A stretch of 64,000 nt of DNA. It comes from Paludibacteraceae bacterium (GTDB lineage: Bacteria; Bacteroidota; Bacteroidia; Bacteroidales; Paludibacteraceae). Every line of letters starts with the position of its first letter. The stretch's first letter is position 1. Shown piece after piece: positions 47,612 to 56,215 of this stretch. A model generated the notes under the pieces. That model was not told the origin of the DNA. It did not search any database and worked only from the letters and a program-made list of their open reading frames with translations. A program made the position numbers and the translations under genes. Where the stretch lies: positions 1 through 64,000 of the forward strand of contig JAQUTW010000003.1 in assembly GCA_028694215.1 (NCBI GenBank). Reading direction: 5' to 3'.

Positions 47612-47642
47612 TTTGTTCCTCTCATTTTTTTAGCTATTTTTG
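47612..47642 (+). promoter_or_regulatory. gpsA operon promoter: -33 TTTG and -7 TATTTTTG
   Basis: TTTG at 47612-47615 and TATTTTTG at 47635-47642 with a 19-base gap, the best full match to the Bacteroidota consensus in the window. A roughly 95-base leader follows. Confidence 0.8.
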
Positions 47643-47660
47643 TGAGTGAAATACAAGATA

Positions 47661-47682
47661 CACTTCCGGCTGATTTCGGAAG
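47661..47682 (+). promoter_or_regulatory. Hairpin in the gpsA leader
   Basis: ACTTCCG-gctgattt-CGGAAGT is a perfect 7-bp stem. It lacks a following U tract, so it is not a terminator; it could be a structured leader. Confidence 0.45.
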
Positions 47683-47742
47683 TAATTTATTTGTTTAGAT
47701 ATTTGTTTTAAAATCAATTAAATTACAGCTAACAAGCTGAAA

Positions 47743-48768
47743 ATGTTAGACCAAAACAAAAATCAGAATATGGAAGAACAAAAACCTCGAATAGCGGTTA
47801 TGGGTGGAGGAAGTTGGGCTACCGCAATCGCAAAAATCATCCTTAAAAGTGAAAATGATATACTATGGTATATGCGTCGCAAAGATCAAATAGAAGATTT
47901 CAAGCGCGAAAGTCGTAATCCTTCATATTTATCGGGAGTAATATTTGATATCAGTCGCATTACGTTTACCGATAAAATCAACCAAGTGGTTAAAAATGCC
48001 GATATTTTGGTTTTTGCCACACCATCACCATTTTTAAAACAGCATCTCAAAAAATTACGTTCACATTTAGAAACAAAAATCATCGTTTCTGCCATCAAAG
48101 GTATTGTTCCTGACGAGAATATGATAGTATCCGAATATTTTCAGAAAATTTATCATGTTCCATCGGAAAATATTGCCGTTTTAGCCGGGCCATGCCATGC
48201 AGAAGAAGTTGCTTTAGAAAAAAAATCATATTTAACGGTGGCTTGTCAAAATCGAGACAGAGCACGACATATCGCTCATTTGCTCAGCAATAATTTTGTT
48301 AAAACATACACTTCAGACGACGTTGCCGGCATCGAATATTCCTCGGTCATGAAAAATATTTATGCCATAGCGGTTGGTATCTGCCATGGACTCAAATATG
48401 GGGATAATTTTCAAGCAGTACTGTTGTCAAACGCCATTCAGGAAATGAGCCGTTTTTGCAATGCAGTACAACCATTCCATCGCGATTTGCAAGAATCCGT
48501 TTATTTGGGGGATCTTTTAGTAACAGCATATTCGCGATTCAGTCGCAACCGTACATTTGGTACCATGATAGGCAAAGGATATTCCGTAAAAACTGCTCAA
48601 ATGGAAATGGAAATGATAGCAGAAGGGTATTATGGAACAAAATGTATTTATGAAATCAACGAAAATTATCAAGTAACAATGCCCATTTTGGACGCTGTTT
48701 ACCGAATTTTGTACCAACGGGCATCACCGTCAGTAGTCATGCGCTCTTTGGCAGAAAAACTACAATAA
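47743..48768 (+). CDS. gpsA: Glycerol-3-phosphate dehydrogenase (NAD(P)+)
   Basis: Makes sn-glycerol-3-phosphate from dihydroxyacetone phosphate for phospholipid synthesis. The 341-aa product has a Rossmann glycine-rich motif GGGSWATAIAK, VSAIKGI and GPCHAEEV near residue 145, and the catalytic-lysine region SSVMKNIYAIAVG. An alternative start at 47770 (MEEQKPRIAVMG) is possible. It opens the gpsA-pgi-mtnN-hppA string; the gpsA-pgi pairing is typical in Bacteroidota. Confidence 0.95.
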   Translation: MLDQNKNQNMEEQKPRIAVMGGGSWATAIAKIILKSENDILWYMRRKDQIEDFKRESRNPSYLSGVIFDISRITFTDKINQVVKNADILVFATPSPFLKQHLKKLRSHLETKIIVSAIKGIVPDENMIVSEYFQKIYHVPSENIAVLAGPCHAEEVALEKKSYLTVACQNRDRARHIAHLLSNNFVKTYTSDDVAGIEYSSVMKNIYAIAVGICHGLKYGDNFQAVLLSNAIQEMSRFCNAVQPFHRDLQESVYLGDLLVTAYSRFSRNRTFGTMIGKGYSVKTAQMEMEMIAEGYYGTKCIYEINENYQVTMPILDAVYRILYQRASPSVVMRSLAEKLQ

Positions 48769-48795
48769 ACAAATTACTTCAACACAAACTATATC

Positions 48796-50139
48796 ATGAC
48801 AAACATTACTTTATCTATTGAAAAAACGCTTAATATCATATCAAAATCCGATATTGAACACTACAAATTACAAGCAGAAAAATACATCAACGTTTTACAT
48901 GACGGAAGTGGAAAAGGAAATGATTTTTTGGGCTGGCTCAATTTACCGTCAACCATTAGCGAACAAGAGATTGCCGCTATGGAGAAAACTGCCGAACGTT
49001 TAAGAAAACAATGTGAAATAGTAGTTATAATAGGTATTGGAGGAAGTTACCTTGGAGCAAAAGCCATTATAGAAGCCTTATCCAATTCATTTAACTGGTT
49101 ACAAACCAAACGTAAAAATCCAATCATTGTATTTGCAGGTCAAAACATCAGCGAAGATTATCTTTTTGAATTGCAAACATTGCTACAAGATAAAAAATTC
49201 GGTATTGTCTGCATTTCCAAATCCGGAACAACTACAGAACCGGCATTAGCCTTCCGTTTACTAAAAAAGCAGTTGGAAAATCAACAAGGCAAAGCCGCCG
49301 GAAAAGATTTAATTGTCTGTATCACCGACAAATCGCGCGGTGCGCTACGCACATTGACCACACAAGAAGGATATGATACTTATGTTATAGAAGATAATAT
49401 AGGTGGACGATTTTCAGTACTTTCTCCAGTGGGACTACTACCGATTGCCATAGCCGGTTTCAATATTCGTGAGTTGATTAAAGGTGCAATATGTATGCAA
49501 AATGCGTGCGGAAAAGACATTCCGTTTGAACAAAATATTGCTGCTCAATATGCAGCAATACGCAATGCACTTTATCAAAAAGGAAAGAAAATAGAGATTT
49601 TGGTCAATTTCCAGCCAAAGTTGCATTATATGGCCGAATGGTGGAAACAACTTTACGGTGAAAGTGAGGGAAAAGAACATAAAGGAATCTTTCCTGCTTC
49701 TGTTGATTTCACAACCGACTTACATTCTATGGGACAATGGATTCAAGACGGTGAACGTACCATTTTTGAAACAGTTATTTCGGTCAACAAACCAAATGCA
49801 AATGTCATTTTCCCTAAAACCGATGATAATTTGGACGGACTAAATTTTCTTGCAGGAAAACGTGTTGATGAAATTAATAAAATGGCAGAATTGGGTACCA
49901 TGCTCGCTCATGTGGACGGTGGCGTTCCCAATATTAAGATAGAAATGCCGGAACTAAATGAATTTTATCTTGGAGAACTCATCTATTTCTTTGAAAAATC
50001 TTGTGGTATAAGTGGTTACATACTAGAAGTCAATCCTTTTGATCAACCCGGAGTGGAGGCATATAAGAAGAATATGTTTGCTTTGCTTGAAAAACCGGGA
50101 TACGAAGATGCTACCAAAGCCATTAAACAACGTCTATAA
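48796..50139 (+). CDS. pgi: Glucose-6-phosphate isomerase
   Basis: Interconverts glucose-6-phosphate and fructose-6-phosphate. The 447-aa product has [46 protein letters not shown] and [23 protein letters not shown], all PGI landmarks. It is slightly shorter than the E. coli enzyme but of the usual length for the short bacterial form. Its 3' end is 4 to 10 bases from mtnN. Confidence 0.96.
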   Translation: MTNITLSIEKTLNIISKSDIEHYKLQAEKYINVLHDGSGKGNDFLGWLNLPSTISEQEIAAMEKTAERLRKQCEIVVIIGIGGSYLGAKAIIEALSNSFNWLQTKRKNPIIVFAGQNISEDYLFELQTLLQDKKFGIVCISKSGTTTEPALAFRLLKKQLENQQGKAAGKDLIVCITDKSRGALRTLTTQEGYDTYVIEDNIGGRFSVLSPVGLLPIAIAGFNIRELIKGAICMQNACGKDIPFEQNIAAQYAAIRNALYQKGKKIEILVNFQPKLHYMAEWWKQLYGESEGKEHKGIFPASVDFTTDLHSMGQWIQDGERTIFETVISVNKPNANVIFPKTDDNLDGLNFLAGKRVDEINKMAELGTMLAHVDGGVPNIKIEMPELNEFYLGELIYFFEKSCGISGYILEVNPFDQPGVEAYKKNMFALLEKPGYEDATKAIKQRL

Positions 50140-50149
50140 ATTTATGCTT

Positions 50150-50902
50150 ATGAAGATTGGAATTATTGGCGCGATGCACGAGGAAGTTGAACTTATTATC
50201 GATCAAATACAACAAAAAAAGATATCCGAATTTGGGAATCGTATTTTTTACGAAGGACAATTTTTCGGAATTGATTGCGTAGTAGCTTTCTCGCGCTGGG
50301 GGAAAGTGGCTGCTGCAACTACTGCCACTACCCTGCTCCTGGAATTTAATGTAGATAGAGTCGTTTTTATTGGAATTGCAGGAGCAGTAGTTCCGGAACT
50401 CAATGTCGGTGATATTGTTGTTGGTGAACGGCTTTTTCAACACGATATGGATGCGCGACCATTTTTGCACCGTTACGAAATTCCTCTGACAGGTATAACG
50501 TCTATTCCTACCAACAAAACAGAAATAACTTGGGCTGCTGATGCGGTACATAATTTTCTGAAAAACGAAAAAGAATTCCGTAAAGAACTTTTGGAACACA
50601 ATATAACCAACCCCAAACTGCAAATTGGGGACATTGCAAGTGGCGATTTATTTGTAGCCGGAGCAGAACGTAAAGCCACTATAAATCGTAATTTACCATC
50701 GGTTTTATGTGTGGAAATGGAAGGCGCTGCCGTAGCTCAAGTCTGCTTCGATTTTGGAACGCCAATGGTAATAATACGTACAATTTGTGACACTGCCGAC
50801 GAAAGTAGTGCAGAGAAATTCCCCTATTTTAAAGAACACTTAGCCGCAAAATACGGATTTTATATCCTAAAAGCTATTGCAGAACAATTATTAAACAATT
50901 AA
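50150..50902 (+). CDS. mtnN: 5'-methylthioadenosine/S-adenosylhomocysteine nucleosidase
   Basis: Hydrolyses methylthioadenosine and S-adenosylhomocysteine, recycling the methyl-cycle by-products. The product starts MKIGIIGAMHEEVELI (250 aa from 50150; ATG 50144 is an alternative). It contains GIAGAVVPELNVGDIVVGE, SGDLFVAG and VEMEGAAVAQVCFDFG with the catalytic Glu/Asp signature. A longer ORF from 50039 overlaps pgi and is rejected. It is the third gene of the gpsA string. Confidence 0.94.
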   Translation: MKIGIIGAMHEEVELIIDQIQQKKISEFGNRIFYEGQFFGIDCVVAFSRWGKVAAATTATTLLLEFNVDRVVFIGIAGAVVPELNVGDIVVGERLFQHDMDARPFLHRYEIPLTGITSIPTNKTEITWAADAVHNFLKNEKEFRKELLEHNITNPKLQIGDIASGDLFVAGAERKATINRNLPSVLCVEMEGAAVAQVCFDFGTPMVIIRTICDTADESSAEKFPYFKEHLAAKYGFYILKAIAEQLLNN

Positions 50903-50939
50903 TCTTATTATTTATTTTAACCAATTTAATTTTTAAACC

Positions 50940-53123
50940 ATGAACAATTTAATTTATGTCGTTTTAGCGGCATCTATTTTGGCTTTGAGTTTCGCATTCT
51001 TCTTCTTTAAACAAATGATGAAAAAAGATGAAGGGACAGACTTGATGAAAAAAATTGCTTTGCACGTACGTCGTGGTGCAATGGCTTATTTAAAACAACA
51101 GTACAAAGTTGTAACCATTGTGTTTGTAGTATTGGCTTTGCTTTTTGCAATAATGGCATACTTCGACCTGCAAAACGGTTGGGTTTGGTTCGCTTTTCTT
51201 ACCGGCGGTTTCTTTTCCGGTTTGGCAGGCTTTTTTGGCATGAAAACCGCTACGTATGCCTCTGCGCGTACGGCTAATGCCGCCCGTAAATCTTTAAATA
51301 GCGGATTGCAAGTTGCATTTCGCTCAGGTGCTGTTATGGGATTAGTTGTTGTTGGATTAGCCTTATTGGATATTTCATTATGGTACATCGTTTTATCGCA
51401 GGTAACCGATTATTCTTTAGTGATTATTACAACTACCATGCTAACTTTTGGAATGGGTGCTTCCACACAAGCATTATTTGCACGTGTTGGTGGAGGTATT
51501 TATACAAAAGCAGCTGACGTGGGCGCTGATTTGGTCGGTAAAACCGAATATAATATTCCTGAAGATGACCCGCGCAACCCTGCAACTATTGCCGATAATG
51601 TTGGTGACAATGTTGGTGATGTAGCCGGTATGGGAGCCGATTTATATGAATCATACGCAGGTTCTATTTTGGCCACTATGGCTTTAGGAGCAAGTGCTTT
51701 TGCCACATCGGCAATAGAAGGAATGCAAGAAAAAGCAATATTTGCACCAATGTTGATAGCAGCAGTAGGTGTTCTCTTGTCATTACTGGGTATATTCTTG
51801 GTAAAAACAAAAGAAGGCGCAGGCATGAAACAATTACTTGCAGCTTTAAGCCGTGGCACTAATGCCGCTGCCATTCTGATAACAGTCGCCACATTTGGAA
51901 TTTTTGCATGGTTATTTGGTACCGAAACCAGCCAATGGTGGCAAGTCTCGTTGTCAGTAGTTGTAGGACTTTTTGCCGGCGTAATTATTGGTAAATCCAC
52001 GGAATATTATACGTCGCAAAGTTATAAACCAACGCAAAAAGTGTCTGAAAGTTCTCAAACAGGTCCTGCTACCGTTATCATTTCCGGACTTGGACTTGGT
52101 ATGCTTTCTACGGCTATTCCTGTGATAACAGTAGGCTTTGCAATTATCTTGGCTTATTTGTGTGCCAATGGTTTTACTTTGGCATTCACAGCTCAAAGTC
52201 TTTCGCTCGGCTTGTATGGCATAGGTATCGCAGCAGTTGGTATGCTGTCGACATTGGGTATTACTTTGGCAACAGATGCTTATGGTCCAATTGCTGACAA
52301 TGCCGGTGGTAATGCCGAAATGAGCGGTCTTGATCCAGAAGTTCGTAAACGTACCGACGCTTTAGACGCACTCGGCAACACAACTGCTGCTACAGGAAAA
52401 GGATTTGCCATTGGTTCGGCAGCGTTGACGGCTTTGGCTCTTTTAGCCTCATTCGTGGAAGAGATAAAAATTGCATTAATACGTATTGGTGAAGATTTGC
52501 CTAATGGCGTAAAAGCTACAGAAGCCTCATTAATAGACTTTATGGATGCCTATAATGTTAATTTAATGAATCCTATTGTTTTGGTAGGTATTTTTATCGG
52601 TGCAATGATGGCTTTCTTGTTCTGTGGTTTGACTATGAATGCCGTAGGTCGTGCAGCTCAAAAGATGGTTGAGGAAGTGCGTCGTCAGTTTAGCACCATC
52701 AAAGGTATCCTCGAGGGGAAGGCTGAACCTGATTATGCTCGTTGTGTTGAAATATCGACTAAAGGTGCACAACGTGAAATGTTATTTCCTTCATTATTGG
52801 CTATTATCGTGCCAATTCTTACCGGTTTAATACTCGGCGTTGCTGGCGTCCTTGGATTGCTTATCGGTGGTTTAAGCAGTGGCTTTGTTTTAGCTGTATT
52901 TATGGCCAATGCCGGTGGAGCTTGGGACAATGCTAAAAAATATGTGGAAGAAGGAAATTTCGGAGGCAAAGGTAGTGAATGTCATAAAGCAACGGTGGTT
53001 GGCGATACGGTTGGAGACCCGTTCAAAGACACATCCGGTCCTTCGTTGAATATTCTTATCAAATTGATGTCCATGGTTTCTATCGTAATGGCCGGTTTGA
53101 CCGTAGCATGGAGTTTATTCTAA
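50940..53123 (+). CDS. hppA: Membrane pyrophosphatase, predicted K+-dependent Na+ (or Na+/H+) pump
   Basis: The 727-aa membrane-bound pyrophosphatase uses PPi hydrolysis to pump ions. Its substrate motifs are [20 protein letters not shown] and [16 protein letters not shown]. Residues that mark types: GNTTAATGK at 479-487 has A483 and G486, the K+-dependent signature. E237 in [11 protein letters not shown] is placed as in Na+-pumping forms, not as in H+-only types. I infer a K+-dependent Na+ pump that may also move H+. It conserves energy from biosynthetic PPi and is last in the gpsA string. Confidence 0.93.
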   Translation: MNNLIYVVLAASILALSFAFFFFKQMMKKDEGTDLMKKIALHVRRGAMAYLKQQYKVVTIVFVVLALLFAIMAYFDLQNGWVWFAFLTGGFFSGLAGFFGMKTATYASARTANAARKSLNSGLQVAFRSGAVMGLVVVGLALLDISLWYIVLSQVTDYSLVIITTTMLTFGMGASTQALFARVGGGIYTKAADVGADLVGKTEYNIPEDDPRNPATIADNVGDNVGDVAGMGADLYESYAGSILATMALGASAFATSAIEGMQEKAIFAPMLIAAVGVLLSLLGIFLVKTKEGAGMKQLLAALSRGTNAAAILITVATFGIFAWLFGTETSQWWQVSLSVVVGLFAGVIIGKSTEYYTSQSYKPTQKVSESSQTGPATVIISGLGLGMLSTAIPVITVGFAIILAYLCANGFTLAFTAQSLSLGLYGIGIAAVGMLSTLGITLATDAYGPIADNAGGNAEMSGLDPEVRKRTDALDALGNTTAATGKGFAIGSAALTALALLASFVEEIKIALIRIGEDLPNGVKATEASLIDFMDAYNVNLMNPIVLVGIFIGAMMAFLFCGLTMNAVGRAAQKMVEEVRRQFSTIKGILEGKAEPDYARCVEISTKGAQREMLFPSLLAIIVPILTGLILGVAGVLGLLIGGLSSGFVLAVFMANAGGAWDNAKKYVEEGNFGGKGSECHKATVVGDTVGDPFKDTSGPSLNILIKLMSMVSIVMAGLTVAWSLF

Positions 53124-53143
53124 AAACAAGAATTACCATAAAC

Positions 53144-53184
53144 AAACAAGAGGCTGATCTTCTTTTAGGCAGCCTCTTGTTTTA
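53144..53184. terminator. Bidirectional terminator after hppA
   Basis: AAACAAGAGGCTG pairs with CAGCCTCTTGTTT around a 13-base loop, between convergent genes. Confidence 0.88.
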
Positions 53185-53204
53185 TATTTCAAATCTTACA
53201 AAAG

Positions 53205-53348
53205 TCAATTTGATTTCGTAGAATTTAATGTCGATTTCGTACTATCCGTCGATTTTCTCTTTACCACACGTAACTTCTTCGCTTTTTCCCAAGCTGCTCT
53301 TTTTACTTCATAATCAGCATATTGTCGCTCTAAATAATTATCTGCCAT
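53205..53348 (-). CDS. Small charged protein, 47 aa
   Basis: The ATG at 53348 gives MADNYLERQYADYEVKRAAW, continuing as a Lys/Arg-rich helix and a Ser/Thr/Asn tail. I recall small proteins with this start in other Bacteroidota, often mislabelled dehydrogenase; no function is known. It follows mnmE by 29 bases. The longer ORF, starting at 53468, overlaps mnmE and is not credible. Confidence 0.6.
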   Translation of the reverse strand: MADNYLERQYADYEVKRAAWEKAKKLRVVKRKSTDSTKSTLNSTKSN

Positions 53349-53377
53349 AAAATAAATTTTCGTTTTAATTAAGTTTT

Positions 53378-54763
53378 TTATTTGCCGATGCAAAACTTTG
53401 AAAAGATATTGCCCAAAACTTCGTCGGTGGTAATTTGTCCCGTAATTTCGCCGAGATATTGCAAACACTCGCGCAAATCCTGACTCAAAAAGTCGCCACT
53501 GATATTATTGTGCAAACCATCCTGCACACGACGAATAGCTTCTAATGCCGATTTAAGTGCCTCATAATGGCGCATATTAGTTACCGTTACATCATTGTCG
53601 TTTAACTCCGGTAACTGTGCCGATTGATATAACAACTCTTCCAGTTTATCCGTGTTAATACGTTGCTTTGCAGAAATATAAATACGAGTATCAGCACAAT
53701 CCGATAATTGCTGTTCAAGTTTCTGGAATTCTTTGACATCCAATTTGTCCATTTTATTAAATACAAGTATCAATCGCTTTCCTGTAGCGCGTTTTCGTAT
53801 TGTTTTCGATATTTTTTTTGGCAGATTATTCACTTGCAAAGAATCTATTATCCATAAAATAATATCTGACTTCTCAAGCATCTGATAAGTACGTTCAATG
53901 CCCATTGTTTCAATAACATCAGATGTTTCACGCAAGCCTGCCGTATCAATAAAACGAAATAAAACACCATGCAAATTCATGGTATCTTCAATCACATCAC
54001 GTGTAGTGCCGTGAATATCCGAAACAATGGCACGTTCCTCATGCAATAACACATTAAGCAAAGTCGATTTTCCTGCATTTGTTTCACCTATAATAGCAAC
54101 CGGAATACCGTTTTTAATTGCATTACCAACACTAAAGGAAGCTGCCAAATGTGCAATTTTAAACTCTATTGTATCTGCCAACTCATGCAACTGTTTACGA
54201 TCGGCAAACTCCAAATCTTCATGGTCACTAAAATCTAATTCAAGTTCCACCAACGATGTAAATGTCAACAATTTATCACGCAGCAGCAGCAATTCTTGCG
54301 AAAATCCTCCACGCATTTGTTGCAATGCCAAACGATGTGCAGCCCTACTCTGCGATGCTATCAGATCAGCCACCGCTTCGGCTTGGCTCAAATCCATTTT
54401 ACCGTTTAAAAAAGCACGTTGTGTAAATTCACCAGGATGAGCCAAACGACAACCATTTTTCAACAAAAGTTTCAATATTTCCTGTTGAATAAATTGCGAA
54501 CCATGGCACGAAATTTCTACTACATTTTCGCCTGTAAACGAATGTGGAGCCTTAAATACAGTCAGCACAACCTCATCAATTACCTCATCAGCATCCAAAA
54601 TCTGTCCAAAACGAACCGTGTTGGCTGCCATCATATCAACAGAAATACCGGCGGTAAAAGGTTTAAAAATTTTATCGCATACTGCAAATGCGTTTTCGCC
54701 CGACACGCGAATAACAGCAATACCTCCAACACCGGGAGCTGTAGAAACTGCGCAAATACACAT
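53378..54763 (-). CDS. mnmE: tRNA modification GTPase MnmE
   Basis: MnmE, with MnmG, installs the xm5U34 wobble modification on tRNAs. The 461-aa protein has an N-terminal folate-binding domain (about 1-120: STAPGVGGIAVIRVSGE), helical domains, a G domain with GETNAGKSTLLN, DTAGLRETSDVIE and NKMDKLD, and the C-terminal redox-active CIGK. Complete. It has the usual length. Confidence 0.95.
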   Translation of the reverse strand: MCICAVSTAPGVGGIAVIRVSGENAFAVCDKIFKPFTAGISVDMMAANTVRFGQILDADEVIDEVVLTVFKAPHSFTGENVVEISCHGSQFIQQEILKLLLKNGCRLAHPGEFTQRAFLNGKMDLSQAEAVADLIASQSRAAHRLALQQMRGGFSQELLLLRDKLLTFTSLVELELDFSDHEDLEFADRKQLHELADTIEFKIAHLAASFSVGNAIKNGIPVAIIGETNAGKSTLLNVLLHEERAIVSDIHGTTRDVIEDTMNLHGVLFRFIDTAGLRETSDVIETMGIERTYQMLEKSDIILWIIDSLQVNNLPKKISKTIRKRATGKRLILVFNKMDKLDVKEFQKLEQQLSDCADTRIYISAKQRINTDKLEELLYQSAQLPELNDNDVTVTNMRHYEALKSALEAIRRVQDGLHNNISGDFLSQDLRECLQYLGEITGQITTDEVLGNIFSKFCIGK

Positions 54764-54804
54764 ATTTAATAATTTAACAGCTTAATAATCAAATAATTAA
54801 CAAA

Positions 54805-56070
54805 CTAATGCTTTGATAAAGCTTTATAGTTACCTTTCGCATTACCGCGTTTTTGAGGATTTCCATAACGACGTTTTCCATAGAACTTTTTTTTAACAAT
54901 CGGTGACGCCGGTTTATCCTCTACTTTTGCAGCCAATTTTGCCACATTTTCAGGCAAGGAGTAACGCGGAATCTGTTTTTCAATAAAATGTTCAATCTTA
55001 TCAAATCGGAAACGGTCTTTGGGCGTAACAAACGTGAAACCAACTCCTTTAGCTCCTGCTCTCGCCGTACGACCTATACGATGTACATAATCTTCAGCCT
55101 GCAATGGCACATCAAAATTCACCACCAATTCGATATCGTCAATATCAATACCACGCGCCACAAGGTCCGTAGCCACCAAAATTTGAATCTTATTATTTTT
55201 AAAATCCAACATAACCTGAGAACGCTCTGTCTGTGCCAAATCGGAATGCATCTGCGCTACCGACAAACGCAATCGCTTCAATTCTCTGTATAACTCCTTT
55301 ACCTTATCTTTCGATGACGAGAAAATAATCGTTTTCCCATACGACTGGTCGCCAAACAACGATAAAATAAGTGGAACTTTTTGAGTTTCTTGCAATAAAT
55401 AAACACCTTGCGTAATACCATCGGCCGGTTTTGAAACAGCAATTTTTACCTCTTCCGGATTCATCAACACATTGCGAGCTAATTTTTCTACTTCAGGCGG
55501 AAATGTTGCGGAGAACATCATAGTCTGACGTTCCTTTGGTAAATGACTGATAATCTCCATTATGTCGTCGTAGAAACCAATATCCAACATTCTATCTGCT
55601 TCATCTAACACCAAATAACGTATGCCGCTTAAATCGGCATCGCAAAATCGAAGATGCGACAAAAGTCGCCCCGGAGTTGCAATAACAATATCACTGCCTT
55701 TTTCAAATGCACGTTGCTGCTGACCAAACGCCACTCCATCATTACCACCGGAAACAGCTATCCACGAAACATTAGAGTAATAAGCGAAACCTTCTAATAA
55801 TTGATCAACCTGTTGCGCCAATTCACGCGTTGGCACCAAAATCAGAACATTAACCTTATCTTCGGTTTTATCTCCTCGCGAAAGCAATTCTAATAAAGGT
55901 AAAAGATAAGCCGCCGTTTTACCTGTTCCTGTCTGTGCTGAAGCCAATAAATCATGTTTTGCCAATATTTTTGGAATTGCTAATTCCTGAACCGGCGTAC
56001 ACGTTGCAAAACGCATATCGTAAAGCGCATCCAACAAATCATCATTCAAATCTAACTCTTCAAATTTCAT
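54805..56070 (-). CDS. DEAD-box RNA helicase (RhlE-like)
   Basis: The 421-aa ATP-dependent RNA helicase has all core motifs: Q motif (FATCTPVQELAIPKIL), motif I AQTGTGKTAA, PTRELAQQV, TPGRLLSHL, DEAD in VLDEADRMLD, SAT in MFSATFPPEV, and HRIGRTARAG. The C-terminal tail is basic (KKKFYGKRRYGNPQKRG), which favours RNA binding. It is probably involved in ribosome assembly or mRNA decay. I use ATG 56070 because the longer ORF's first codon is a TTG that sits inside the -7 promoter box. Confidence 0.93.
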   Translation of the reverse strand: MKFEELDLNDDLLDALYDMRFATCTPVQELAIPKILAKHDLLASAQTGTGKTAAYLLPLLELLSRGDKTEDKVNVLILVPTRELAQQVDQLLEGFAYYSNVSWIAVSGGNDGVAFGQQQRAFEKGSDIVIATPGRLLSHLRFCDADLSGIRYLVLDEADRMLDIGFYDDIMEIISHLPKERQTMMFSATFPPEVEKLARNVLMNPEEVKIAVSKPADGITQGVYLLQETQKVPLILSLFGDQSYGKTIIFSSSKDKVKELYRELKRLRLSVAQMHSDLAQTERSQVMLDFKNNKIQILVATDLVARGIDIDDIELVVNFDVPLQAEDYVHRIGRTARAGAKGVGFTFVTPKDRFRFDKIEHFIEKQIPRYSLPENVAKLAAKVEDKPASPIVKKKFYGKRRYGNPQKRGNAKGNYKALSKH

Positions 56071-56091
56071 CTGCAATAATTTTAATTTATG

Positions 56092-56099
56092 CAAAGGTA
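56092..56099 (-). promoter_or_regulatory. -7 promoter box TACCTTTG for the helicase
   Basis: The minus strand reads TACCTTTG, 21 bases before ATG 56070. Confidence 0.7.
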
Positions 56100-56160
56100 C
56101 TAATTTGTTACGAGTTTATGGAACGGAACGCAAAGTTTTACAGATTACAGTTCAAAAAAA

Positions 56161-56197
56161 AACGAGCGTAACCTGATGAGTTACGCCCGCAGAAATT
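56161..56197 (-). terminator. Terminator after the GH-like gene (repeat copy 1)
   Basis: The minus strand folds GCGTAAC-TCATCAG-GTTACGC and continues TCG plus a T run. It closes the GH-like gene. A near-identical copy lies at 59114-59150 (34 of 37 bases). Confidence 0.85.
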
Positions 56198-56215
56198 CGT
56201 CGTGCATTTTTCTAT

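Noticed and set aside
50123-50623. A 166-codon minus-strand ORF inside mtnN
   Set aside because: Shadow of mtnN, which has complete nucleosidase motifs on the plus strand.
51500-52000. A 166-codon minus-strand ORF inside hppA
   Set aside because: Antisense of highly conserved pyrophosphatase sequence; no start context or promoter.
56071-56094. Eight-codon N-terminal extension of the DEAD-box helicase from a TTG
   Set aside because: The TTG is part of the -7 box TACCTTTG, so it cannot be in the transcript.
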